Under the pieces are notes generated by a model, which was not told the origin of the DNA, searched no databases, and was given only the letters and a program-made list of their open reading frames with translations. From NCBI GenBank assembly GCA_021824145.1, contig JAKALM010000009.1, forward strand, positions 62,001 through 126,000: a stretch of DNA of 64,000 nucleotides. The letters are read 5' to 3'. The stretch is from Bacteroidota bacterium. GTDB lineage: Bacteria > Bacteroidota > Ignavibacteria > Ignavibacteriales > Ignavibacteriaceae. A program made the position numbers and the translations under genes. Of this stretch, positions 1 through 8,553 are shown one piece after another (positions within the stretch are counted from its first letter, which is position 1; the number at the start of each line of letters is the position of its first letter).

Positions 1-1561
1 TATTAGTTTTTCAAATGCTATTTTTACTGATTTGAGCAATGATAATTATCCGGATATTGCTGCTTTTAATGTTCTTAATAACTCTTTAATATTTTTTTAT
101 AACGATGGGACAGGACAATTCAGAAAAGTCCGTTCAATCAAATTTGACCAGCCAATTCATCTTCTTTATTCAACTGATTTAAATCTTGACAGCTATAATG
201 ATTTAATCTTTTCAGAAGGTAAATCGATAAAAATTATTTACGGCGATTCAGCATCATCCTATTCCATTACAAATAAAATAAATACTAAATATAAACCGGA
301 CCAAATTATAACCGGAGATTTTAATCGCGATGGCAAAATGGATATCGCATATTCAAATTCTGAATCTGGAACACTTTCAATATTTTTTGGCAAAGATACA
401 TATAGCTTTTATCCAGAAATTATTTATTCTAAAAAAGATGGGATTCAAAACATTATTCCATATTACAGTAAATTTCTTAATGGAATTGCAGCCATAAATT
501 TTAATGGTTATGTATTTACAGTTACTAATCTTCCGCCATTTTTAGATAACGCAAATATCTCTCTTGGTGGACAACCATCGGCTCTTTCTTTCTTTGATGA
601 TGGAAATAACGGAATTTTTGATATTTGTTATATCGATAATTTTACTCATTCGTTAGATTTAATTGTTCGCAATATCTCTGGAATTCCAAACACTTTTTAT
701 TCATATCCGGTTAACGAAAATCATTCCCAAATAATTGTTGATAATACTCTTCCAAGAATTAAAACATTCTTCTGTTATTCATATGGCAAAAGATTAATTG
801 ATATTTTAAAGGTTGATTTTGCACAAAACAAGATTGAAAGAAATGCAGTTTACGCCCCGGGTGCAATTGAAGATTTAAAAATAAAACATTCAAACAACAA
901 TTTTAGCAATATATATCTCACTTATTCAGACGGCAAAAACGTTGGATTATGTTTAATGGAATATAGAGATTACAAATATTCTGTTAGTAATTATCCGGTT
1001 AATACTGTTGCTTATTGTTCTAATATTTTAAAAAGTAACGAAATAGGGATGACATATTGGTCGAAAGAAAATAATTATGAAAAACTAACTAAAATAATTT
1101 TATCTGGTGGTACCACTTCATCTAATTTAATATATAATTCAAAAATTGATAGTGTGAATTCTATATTTTCTTTTACTGGTGATCTTTTCAATAACGATAA
1201 TGATGCAACCATAAGTTTATTGCAAACTAATAACAATAAATACTTAACCATTACTAACGATAAAAAAACATTTATAATCAAACATGCTGAAATTCCAAAT
1301 TATTTAACTTTTACTAATCCGAACCAATTATTTTTTGGAGAAATAAGACCAAATGGATTAAAAAAATTATATGTTTACTTTCCGAATAAGAAATTCATTA
1401 GCACAATTGATTTCATAAATAAAGGAAGAGATATTATTATACCAAAATTAATTAATGTGGAAGATATTGATAGCTTTTTCATTAAAAAGATGAGTTCACG
1501 AAATTATCATTTAGTTTATACTAATAAATCAAATGGCTGCATAACTATTAAACAACTTTAA
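1..1561 (+). CDS. VCBS/FG-GAP repeat surface protein (5' partial)
   Basis: The frame is open to the left window edge: codons from base 2 read ISFSNAIFTD directly into the frame, so the TTG at 32 is not a real start and the gene begins outside the window. Repeated acidic segments of the type DLNLDSYNDLIF and GDFNRDGKMDIAYS are the calcium-binding VCBS/FG-GAP motif found in beta-propeller extracellular proteins. About 510 residues are visible; the C-terminal half is rich in Asn, Ser and aromatic residues and has diverged from the repeat. No sorting domain is evident at the C-terminus. The stop lies one base before the metalloprotease gene at 1563, so both probably belong to one transcript leading into the ccm genes. 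The repeat class is fairly certain; ligand and role are unknown. Confidence 0.75.
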   Translation, partial: ISFSNAIFTDLSNDNYPDIAAFNVLNNSLIFFYNDGTGQFRKVRSIKFDQPIHLLYSTDLNLDSYNDLIFSEGKSIKIIYGDSASSYSITNKINTKYKPDQIITGDFNRDGKMDIAYSNSESGTLSIFFGKDTYSFYPEIIYSKKDGIQNIIPYYSKFLNGIAAINFNGYVFTVTNLPPFLDNANISLGGQPSALSFFDDGNNGIFDICYIDNFTHSLDLIVRNISGIPNTFYSYPVNENHSQIIVDNTLPRIKTFFCYSYGKRLIDILKVDFAQNKIERNAVYAPGAIEDLKIKHSNNNFSNIYLTYSDGKNVGLCLMEYRDYKYSVSNYPVNTVAYCSNILKSNEIGMTYWSKENNYEKLTKIILSGGTTSSNLIYNSKIDSVNSIFSFTGDLFNNDNDATISLLQTNNNKYLTITNDKKTFIIKHAEIPNYLTFTNPNQLFFGEIRPNGLKKLYVYFPNKKFISTIDFINKGRDIIIPKLINVEDIDSFFIKKMSSRNYHLVYTNKSNGCITIKQL

Positions 1562-1562
1562 T

Positions 1563-3224
1563 ATGAAAAAAATTTTTGTTTTACTACTGTTATCAATAAT
1601 TTATTTTCAAACCCAAGCACAGGAACTTAATCGCACTCAGCTTGACTCATTATACAATTTGTATGTAAGTATACGAACTTCATCTAATGAACAAAGACAT
1701 GGAATTCAATCTATAGATACTACTCATATTAAATGTGCTTTTGGCATTGTAAGTTATATTAAATTTAATTTTGATAGATTTTTGCCAGCACAGAAATCAA
1801 TATTAAAAGTTTTATTTGATCGCCCAACAACTGATACAAGCATTGTAAGCCCAAATGGTTTTTTCAGAATTCATTATAATATTAGCGGGCCGGCTGCACC
1901 AAAATATAGTATAGATTCGTTGGCGATTGCATTGGATTCGGCGTATAATTTTGAAGTTAATTATTTGGGCTATCCTCCTCCACCATCAGATAACGGAGCT
2001 GGAGGCGATAACAAATACGATATTTATGTAATCAACTTAGGAAATACTTATGGCGATACACAGCCTGAAACAGAAACATATTCTGGTAGCGGATGTTATA
2101 CTTCTTATATGGAAATAAATAACGATTTTACTGGATTTTATACAACAGGAATAAATGCTGCAAGAGTAACGGTTGCACATGAATTTCACCATTCAATTCA
2201 AATAGGAGATTACATTTACAGATATGACACAGATGGTTTCTTTTATGAGCTTACGTCTACATCAATGGAACATTTTGTCTATCCATCTATTCATGATTAT
2301 TATGAATACTTACCTTTTTATTTTAACGATCCGCAAAATTGTTTTGGGCAAAATGGAGGATATCAGGAATATGCCCTCGCAATTTGGAATATATTTCTTC
2401 AAGAAAATTATGGTTATGGTATTATTAAACAACAATGGCAGTTAATGCCTCAAATGAGAGCGCTCCAAGCTATTTCAAATTCATTTATTAATTATCAAAC
2501 TTCTTTCGGAGAACAATTAAATAAGTTTGGTGTTTGGACATTTTTTACTAATTATAGAAGTATTCCAGGACAATATTTCCAAGATGCATTGCATTATCCT
2601 GTAATTCAACCAATTACAACAATTAATTTTAATCCTCCATCAAAAACATTGCAGCTAAATACAGCTCCGGTTTCAAATACTTTTATCCAATTTGTTAATC
2701 CAACTAATTTAGATACATTATCTACATTAGTAACCAACGCAGATATTTCAAAAGGCATTGATAGCGTTGATACATTTGTACCTTTTAATTACAGTTTATT
2801 TAACTCACCTCAATCTGGAAGTATTAAATTGACAAATGATTATTTTGAAAGCTTCAGTGCGGATAAACCTGCATTTTGGTTAACAGCATCTGTTCTAAAT
2901 AACCAAGTTTTAACACAAGGCAACTATGTAACCGAAAATATTGATTATGCATTTCCCTCGCCTTTTAATTATAAAAATAATGCTTTCGTTTATATCCCTG
3001 CTAATCCTGATAAATTTGGTTACGCAGATGTTAATATTTTTTCAGCATCAATGAAATTGGTCTATTCATCACATCAAAAAGTAAGCTATATTTACGGTCA
3101 AAAAGTTATTAGATGGGATGGTTTAGATAATAATAGTAACAAACTTTCATCAGGAGTTTATATTTTTGTTGTTAAGTCGGGCGATTCAATTTCTAAAGGA
3201 AAACTGGTAATATTTAATGAGTAA
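1563..3224 (+). CDS. Secreted HExxH zinc metalloprotease, MXAN_6640-like, with C-terminal sorting domain
   Basis: The 553-residue protein starts with a signal peptide (MKKIFVLLLLSIIYFQTQAQ). The zinc motif VAHEFHH places H206, E207 and H210 as metal and catalytic residues. The following segment FFYELTSTSMEH offers E229 (19 residues on) as the third ligand, the gluzincin arrangement. Length and pattern resemble the family annotated as MXAN_6640-type putative metalloprotease (recognised from memory). The last ~80 residues (IRWDGLDNNSNKLSSGVYIF, then a basic tail) resemble FlgD-like/T9SS sorting domains, implying export across the outer membrane. It follows the VCBS gene by one base, and its stop overlaps the ccmA start by 8 nt (ATGAGTAA), suggesting translational coupling. 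Substrate is unknown. Confidence 0.75.
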   Translation: MKKIFVLLLLSIIYFQTQAQELNRTQLDSLYNLYVSIRTSSNEQRHGIQSIDTTHIKCAFGIVSYIKFNFDRFLPAQKSILKVLFDRPTTDTSIVSPNGFFRIHYNISGPAAPKYSIDSLAIALDSAYNFEVNYLGYPPPPSDNGAGGDNKYDIYVINLGNTYGDTQPETETYSGSGCYTSYMEINNDFTGFYTTGINAARVTVAHEFHHSIQIGDYIYRYDTDGFFYELTSTSMEHFVYPSIHDYYEYLPFYFNDPQNCFGQNGGYQEYALAIWNIFLQENYGYGIIKQQWQLMPQMRALQAISNSFINYQTSFGEQLNKFGVWTFFTNYRSIPGQYFQDALHYPVIQPITTINFNPPSKTLQLNTAPVSNTFIQFVNPTNLDTLSTLVTNADISKGIDSVDTFVPFNYSLFNSPQSGSIKLTNDYFESFSADKPAFWLTASVLNNQVLTQGNYVTENIDYAFPSPFNYKNNAFVYIPANPDKFGYADVNIFSASMKLVYSSHQKVSYIYGQKVIRWDGLDNNSNKLSSGVYIFVVKSGDSISKGKLVIFNE

Positions 3225-3855
3225 TTTTTCAATCAAAGCGGTAGATTTAAGTAAATATTTTGGAAGAAGACTTATCTTCAAAAATTTGAATTTCGAATTT
3301 GAAAATTGTGGTATTATGGGAATTTCTGGTGCAAATGGTTCCGGCAAATCTACCCTTGTTAAAATTATTGCAGGCATAATCTCGCCTTCAAGTGGTAAAA
3401 TCATCCACAGTAATGGTGAAAGCGAAATTATTTATGAAAAGCTTCATAATTATATTGGATTTGTATCACCATATTTAGTATTATACGAAGAATTTTCAGC
3501 ATGGGAAAATCTTGAATATTTTGCTGAGATTAGAGACGTAAAATTTAATAGAGAAAAAATAGAATATTTGCTTAATAAACTCCTTCTTTTTGATAGAAAA
3601 GGAGACATGGTTAAAACCTACTCTTCGGGAATGAAACAGCGTTTAAAATTCATTTTTGCTTTAATGCATTCGCCAATGTTTGTTATTCTTGATGAGCCCA
3701 CCTCAAATTTGGATTCAGCTGGAAAAGATGCAGTTTTTCAAATTATTGAAGAAGAGAGTAAATCTAGCATTGTAATTATTGCATCAAATGAAGAATCTGA
3801 CTTAAAGCTTTGTTCAAAAGAAATTAAACTTGAAGATTTTAAGAATTCTAAATAA
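3217..3855 (+). CDS. ccmA: Heme exporter ATP-binding protein CcmA
   Basis: The 212-residue ABC ATPase has Walker A GANGSGKST (38-46), an ABC signature SSGMKQR (136-142) and Walker B FVILDE (155-160) followed by PTSNLD. On sequence alone it could be a generic short ABC ATPase, but the order ccmA-B-C-D-E-F that follows identifies it as CcmA. CcmA with CcmB powers release of holo-CcmE from the CcmC complex in cytochrome c maturation System I. The start overlaps the protease gene by 8 nt. The ABC signature is SSGMK rather than LSGGQ, as is common in CcmA. A 182-bp AT-rich gap separates it from ccmB. Confidence 0.88.
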   Translation: MSNFSIKAVDLSKYFGRRLIFKNLNFEFENCGIMGISGANGSGKSTLVKIIAGIISPSSGKIIHSNGESEIIYEKLHNYIGFVSPYLVLYEEFSAWENLEYFAEIRDVKFNREKIEYLLNKLLLFDRKGDMVKTYSSGMKQRLKFIFALMHSPMFVILDEPTSNLDSAGKDAVFQIIEEESKSSIVIIASNEESDLKLCSKEIKLEDFKNSK

Positions 3856-4037
3856 TCTTACGGCATATTTATTGCTATTTATTAAGCGATAAATGAAATT
3901 ATTTATCAGATTTATTCTAAAATAAACTTCCTTATTCCACTAATTCTTAAATTTTAGATATAAATTTTATTTAATAAAAATTCAATTGATTAGTTGCTTA
4001 AATATTAAAATAAAATATTCCCAATCATGAGAATTAA

Positions 4038-4703
4038 ATGAACACAAAAGCTTACGCATTATATAAAAAAGATTTATACTCTGAATTGAGGACTAGATAT
4101 GCTATTAACGCATTAGTAATGTTTATAATTGTTGCAATTAGCGTTATTCTTTTTTCAATTGGTAATGAAAAAATCTCACAAAATTTAACCAGCGGATTAT
4201 TTTGGGTTGTAATTTTCTTTTCTGCAATGTCTGGCTTAGCAAGAGCATTTGTTTCTGAAGAAGAACGAGGTACAAGCCTAACATTACATTTAATAGCAGC
4301 GCCTTCTACAATATTTTCCGGCAAACTTCTATTTAATTTGATTTTAGTCTTCTGCATGAACATAATTATTGCAATTCTTTATGCCGCTTTATTTGATTCA
4401 TTTGTCATTAATAATTTTGCCTTATTTGTTGTGTCATTTATTTTAGGAAATATTGGGATTGCTGCTTCATCCACAATTATAGCCGCAATAATTTCAAAAG
4501 CTGGCGCTAAAGGTACTTTGTATCCTGTGCTATCTTTTCCAATTTTACTGCCTTTAATATTAACTGTTGTTCAGTTAACTTTGTTGTCAAATCAAGGCGC
4601 AAATTTTGGAGATGCTAAATTTGAATTAGCAATTGTGTTCTGTTACGATGTCATAATGCTCACAGGCTCATATTTATTGTTCGATTTTGTGTGGAAAGAT
4701 TAG
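4038..4703 (+). CDS. ccmB: Heme exporter membrane protein CcmB
   Basis: A 221-residue integral membrane protein with about six hydrophobic segments and the CcmB-type N-terminal half: a cytoplasmic KKDLYSELRTRYAIN stretch, then VSEEERGTSLTLHLIAAP. It is the membrane partner of the CcmA ATPase. Length matches the CcmB family. It is preceded by 182 bp without a gene; this gap may hold an internal promoter, but no convincing promoter elements are visible. ccmC follows 31 bp downstream. Assignment rests on family appearance plus position between ccmA and ccmC. Confidence 0.9.
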   Translation: MNTKAYALYKKDLYSELRTRYAINALVMFIIVAISVILFSIGNEKISQNLTSGLFWVVIFFSAMSGLARAFVSEEERGTSLTLHLIAAPSTIFSGKLLFNLILVFCMNIIIAILYAALFDSFVINNFALFVVSFILGNIGIAASSTIIAAIISKAGAKGTLYPVLSFPILLPLILTVVQLTLLSNQGANFGDAKFELAIVFCYDVIMLTGSYLLFDFVWKD

Positions 4704-4734
4704 TAATTTAAATAAATTTTAAGGTTTACAAATT

Positions 4735-5457
4735 ATGTTTTGGAAGATCAGTCTTTTTATAATTTTGGCTTTTGTATCAATTGCAGGAATTGCTTTTCCA
4801 ATAGTCCCGGTTCCACATACTTGGTATGAATTTCCTTTAATCCCAGGACTCAAAGAAAATGCAAAAATTATATTTTTTCATGTTCCAACAGCTTGGCTTT
4901 CATCAATTGCATTTTTAATGTCAACCTTGTACAGCATTAAATATTTGAGGAAAAAAAATCTTGATGATGATGCAAAATCATATGCAGCAGCTCAGCTTGG
5001 AATTATTTTTTGCATCCTTGCAACAATTACTGGAGCGGTTTGGGCAAAGTTTGCGTGGGGCTCTTACTGGAGCTGGGATCCAAGACAAACAAGTATTTTT
5101 GCTCTTTTATTAATTTATGGAGCCTGGTTTGCTTTAAGGTCGTCTATAGAATCCGAAGAAAAACGTGCAACTTTATCGGCAGTATATTCAATTATAGCTT
5201 TTTTAACTGTTCCATTTTTTGTCTTTATAATGCCAAGGATTATGATTGGTTTGCATCCTGGTGCAGAAAGTATTGAAGGAGGAAAAGTTGTTCAAACTGC
5301 CAGCCCAGTTGTTAACTTTAAAATGAACGGAAATATGTTAGCAATATTTTTCTTATCCTTAATTGGTTTTACAATTCTTTATTTTTGGATGTGGACGATT
5401 GGTTATAAATCTATTTTAATAAAAGAAAAAATTAATAAACAATCTATTCAGGAGTAA
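4735..5457 (+). CDS. ccmC: Heme transporter/chaperone partner CcmC
   Basis: The 240-residue membrane protein has the tryptophan-rich WWD heme-handling motif WGSYWSWDPRQTS beginning at W108. It also has the two flanking conserved histidines expected as axial ligands, H49 in HVPTAW and H174 in LHPGAES. In System I, CcmC loads heme onto CcmE on the outer face of the inner membrane. Six membrane segments are apparent. AGGAG near its stop (5450-5454) serves as ribosome binding site for the next small gene, so ccmC and ccmD are tightly packed (2 bp apart). Confidence 0.94.
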   Translation: MFWKISLFIILAFVSIAGIAFPIVPVPHTWYEFPLIPGLKENAKIIFFHVPTAWLSSIAFLMSTLYSIKYLRKKNLDDDAKSYAAAQLGIIFCILATITGAVWAKFAWGSYWSWDPRQTSIFALLLIYGAWFALRSSIESEEKRATLSAVYSIIAFLTVPFFVFIMPRIMIGLHPGAESIEGGKVVQTASPVVNFKMNGNMLAIFFLSLIGFTILYFWMWTIGYKSILIKEKINKQSIQE

Positions 5458-5459
5458 CC

Positions 5460-5618
5460 TTGCAAGATTTATATCAGTTCTTAGATAAAAATGCAATTTA
5501 TATTGTAATGATAATTGTTCTTATCGTTTGGACAGGCGTTTTCTTATACCTATTCAACATAGATAAGAGAATTAAGAATGTTGAAAAAGAAATGAACGGA
5601 GATAAAAATGAAAAATAA
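5460..5618 (+). CDS. ccmD: CcmD-like small membrane protein, TTG start
   Basis: A 52-codon frame beginning MQDLYQFLDKNAIYIVMIIV: one transmembrane helix (about residues 12-33) followed by a charged cytoplasmic tail (NIDKRIKNVEKEMNGDKNEK), the typical CcmD layout. The start is TTG at 5460, with AGGAG at 5450-5454 giving 5-nt spacing. Its TAA at 5616-5618 overlaps the first 11 nt of ccmE. CcmD is known to tether holo-CcmE to CcmABC for release. The gene is short and easily missed, but position, topology and RBS all agree. No upstream ATG in this frame fits. Confidence 0.85.
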   Translation: MQDLYQFLDKNAIYIVMIIVLIVWTGVFLYLFNIDKRIKNVEKEMNGDKNEK

Positions 5619-6006
5619 ATATTTATTTGGTGGATTTATCATTGTACTATTTTTAGGTTTTATGGTTTATCTATTTACGCAAAGCAATATTAAATACGAA
5701 AGTAACTTTGACAAAGTTATGAAAGAAGAAAAAATTGTTAGAGCTACAGGCAGTTGGGTTAGAGAAAAAAATTATGTTTTGGATACACAAAACCGAGTCT
5801 TCTCCTTTTATATGGCTGATGAAAATGGACATGAAATGAAAGTTGTTTATAATGGATCAATGCCAAACAATTTTGAATCGGCAAAAAGTGTTGTAGTTAC
5901 AGGTGAATATAAAGATGGTTTCTTCCACGCTAGCAGCATTCTAACCAAATGCCCAAGTAAATATGAAGGACAAAGTACACAAGATGTAAAAACATCAAAT
6001 TTATGA
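5608..6006 (+). CDS. ccmE: Heme chaperone CcmE, CxxxY-type variant
   Basis: The 132-residue protein has an N-terminal membrane anchor (about 5-23) and an OB-fold body with the CcmE pattern: VRATGSW, then VVYNGSMPNNF, VVVTGEY and FFHASSILTKC. In Gram-negative model CcmE the heme is bound covalently to a histidine in a HxxxY motif. Here the site reads CPSKY, giving C115 and Y119. The CxxxY form is known from archaea and some sulfate reducers and is associated with Ccm systems lacking CcmH (System I*). The start overlaps the end of ccmD. ccmF begins 78 bp downstream. Confidence 0.92.
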   Translation: MKNKYLFGGFIIVLFLGFMVYLFTQSNIKYESNFDKVMKEEKIVRATGSWVREKNYVLDTQNRVFSFYMADENGHEMKVVYNGSMPNNFESAKSVVVTGEYKDGFFHASSILTKCPSKYEGQSTQDVKTSNL

Positions 6007-6084
6007 TTATTGATTTTTGTAATAACTAAAACATATTCAAAAAATATACACTGATTGTGTTAATATTGATTTTAAGAGGAAATT

Positions 6085-8484
6085 ATGATTGGTAGTTTGA
6101 TTTTAACTTTGGCTTTGGCTAGCAGTATTGTAGCTATGGTAATGTATTATATGAGTTACCGAGGCTATAATAATGCATTGTATTATGGAAGAATAGCTTA
6201 CCATGTTATGGCTATGCTTGTAATTGTTGCAGCAGCTATGCTGGAATACCTTTTACTTACGCATCAATACAGTTTCAAATATGTTTATGAATATAGCAGC
6301 AATGAACTTTCTACTGGCATTTTGATGGCATCTTTTTGGGGCGGGCAAGAAGGAAGTTTTATGCTTTGGCTGTTTTTAACAACAATTATTGGATTAATAC
6401 TTCAATCTTATACATCCAAACGAGGAGACCTTGAACATCGCGTAATGGCGGTTTTTACTTTAGCAACATCTTTTATTTTATTAATGGTTTCTCCACTATT
6501 TAAAAATCCATTTGTTTATTTATGGTCTGAGCCAATATTTATTGGAATAAAAAGCATAAATCCAAGCCTTGCCCATTTACCTTTTTTACAATCTTTTCTT
6601 TTCAGTGATTCTTCTTCTAATCAAGAATTTGTAAAAGTAAATTCTGATTTGGTTAGATTACTTTCAACAAATGGAATTTCAATTAAGCAACTTGTTATTA
6701 ATGGGCGAGGATTAAATCCTCAATTAACAAACTTCTGGATGCAAATACATCCGCCAATTTTATTTACTGGTTTTTCAATGTCTACTGTTCCTTTCTGTTT
6801 TGCAATGGCCGCAATGATGAAAAACGATTACAAAGATTGGGTCAAGCAATCTTTTCCATGGCTGCTTGCAGCATCAGGAATCTTGGGACTGGGAATTATG
6901 CTTGGCGGTTATTGGGCTTATGAAATGCTTGGCTGGGGCGGTTATTGGGCTTGGGACCCAGTAGAAAATTCAAGCTTAATCCCTTGGCTTGTTGGTGTTG
7001 CAGGAATTCATACGTTGCTTGTGCAGAAAAAAAGTCAAAATAAAGGTGAAGGTATTGGAAAATTTGCTAAAACAAATTTAATTCTAATGCTTTTGATGTA
7101 CATACTTGTTGTTTATAGTACATTCCTTACTAGAAGTGGCGTTCTTGGAGATGCGTCTGTTCATTCTTTTGTTGATCCAGGAACTATTGTTTATTTATTT
7201 TTAATAATATTCGTTGGGACATTTGTTGTTTTGGGCTTTGGAACTCTTATTTATAGATGGAAATATTTATCACTTCATACTAAGTCTGATGAAGGCATAT
7301 TATCAAGAGAACTATCATTATTCACAGCAGCAATTGTTCTTTGTACTTCTGCAGCAATAATTTTAGTTGGAACTTCTGCTCCAATTTTCGGTCATTCTGT
7401 TGACGCTAAATTTTACAGCTCCATGCACATTCCAATTGCTATAATTATTGGTTTACTAAATGGTCTGAGTTTGTTATTAAAATGGAGAACTACAAAAAAA
7501 GAAGACTTAATTAAAAGGTCTGTATTCTCTATTTCTGCCTCTGTTATTGTTACTGTTCTTATAGTTCTTTTTGGCGGAATGACAGATGTTCTTATGATGA
7601 TTTTAACTTTAACTACAACGTTTGCGTTAATTGTTAATTTAGAAATTGCTATAAAAATTATTAAGGGCAACAAAAAAATGCTTGGCGCTTATGTTGCTCA
7701 TATTGGAATTGCAGTATTTTTACTTGGTGTAATTTCTTCTTCTGTTTACAGCCGAGAAAAAGATATTGACCTTGTAAAAAATGTTCCTCAAGATGCATTT
7801 GGTTATAAAATGGTTTTTACAGGCTATCAATCTATTGATAACAACACTAAATATGCTTTTAATATTAAATGCACTAATGGTAAAAAAGATTTTGTTGTAA
7901 GTCCAGTAATGTATATTAGTGATTATAATAATGGCCTAATGAGGGAACCAGCAATTTTTAATATGCTTACAAAAGACTTTTATATTTCACCATTAGGTTA
8001 TGATGACGGTTCACAGAATCAAACTCAAGGTCAGGAAATATCATTAGGTGTTGGAGACAAAACTAATTTTGACGGCGCTGTAATTACATATAAAAATTTT
8101 ATTGCACCAAAAGATATGAGCGTAATGATGAGTGGAGGTGATTTCCAACTAGGTGCTGAGCTATCAATTGAGAAAAATGGGAAAACATACAACGAACAAG
8201 CTTTAATGAAAAAGGATGGCCGTGATATCCAGTTTATTCCAATTGAGATTAAAGACGCAAATTTAAAAATACAACTTCAAAAAATTGACCCATCAACTCA
8301 AAAAGCTAATTTAATTTTTGCTAAAATTACTGGGGATAACTCTTCCGCATCCACTCCAAAGGAAGTATTAACAATTCAAGCAAGCACTAAACCGTTTATA
8401 AATTTAGTTTGGACTGGAACGTTGATAATGGTTTTTGGTTTCTTTATATCTGTTTCACGAAGGCTTAAAGAATCATTCTTATAA
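6085..8484 (+). CDS. ccmF: Cytochrome c heme lyase subunit CcmF
   Basis: The 799-residue multi-spanning membrane protein carries the WWD motif WGGYWAWDPVENSS at about 284-297 and the conserved IHPPILFTGF (H222), both expected of CcmF/NrfE. It also has the FLTRSGVLGDASVHSF segment typical of CcmF. CcmF reduces and transfers heme from holo-CcmE to apocytochrome. It is longer than the usual ~650 residues: there is an extra stretch at about 145-215 before the IHPP motif and a long periplasmic part near 550-765. GAGG precedes the ATG. No ccmG, ccmH or ccmI follows; the operon ends at the hairpin at 8488-8518. Confidence 0.93.
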   Translation: MIGSLILTLALASSIVAMVMYYMSYRGYNNALYYGRIAYHVMAMLVIVAAAMLEYLLLTHQYSFKYVYEYSSNELSTGILMASFWGGQEGSFMLWLFLTTIIGLILQSYTSKRGDLEHRVMAVFTLATSFILLMVSPLFKNPFVYLWSEPIFIGIKSINPSLAHLPFLQSFLFSDSSSNQEFVKVNSDLVRLLSTNGISIKQLVINGRGLNPQLTNFWMQIHPPILFTGFSMSTVPFCFAMAAMMKNDYKDWVKQSFPWLLAASGILGLGIMLGGYWAYEMLGWGGYWAWDPVENSSLIPWLVGVAGIHTLLVQKKSQNKGEGIGKFAKTNLILMLLMYILVVYSTFLTRSGVLGDASVHSFVDPGTIVYLFLIIFVGTFVVLGFGTLIYRWKYLSLHTKSDEGILSRELSLFTAAIVLCTSAAIILVGTSAPIFGHSVDAKFYSSMHIPIAIIIGLLNGLSLLLKWRTTKKEDLIKRSVFSISASVIVTVLIVLFGGMTDVLMMILTLTTTFALIVNLEIAIKIIKGNKKMLGAYVAHIGIAVFLLGVISSSVYSREKDIDLVKNVPQDAFGYKMVFTGYQSIDNNTKYAFNIKCTNGKKDFVVSPVMYISDYNNGLMREPAIFNMLTKDFYISPLGYDDGSQNQTQGQEISLGVGDKTNFDGAVITYKNFIAPKDMSVMMSGGDFQLGAELSIEKNGKTYNEQALMKKDGRDIQFIPIEIKDANLKIQLQKIDPSTQKANLIFAKITGDNSSASTPKEVLTIQASTKPFINLVWTGTLIMVFGFFISVSRRLKESFL

Positions 8485-8487
8485 AAT

Positions 8488-8518
8488 AAAAAGGCGATTA
8501 AATTTAATCGCCTTTTTT
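8488..8518. terminator. Bidirectional rho-independent terminator
   Basis: A perfect inverted repeat of 15 + 15 bases is centred at 8502/8503, with GGCGATT/AATCGCC forming the GC-bearing stem and A/T runs on both sides. It lies 4 bp after the ccmF stop and about 35 bp beyond the end of the convergent barrel gene. It therefore probably ends transcription from both directions. Confidence 0.9.
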
Positions 8519-8553
8519 GTATTAATAAATTCTAAATAAAGTAATAAGCAATA

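Noticed and set aside
32-34. TTG as the start of the first gene
   Set aside because: The frame is open through base 2 and upstream residues continue the VCBS pattern, so the gene enters from outside the window.
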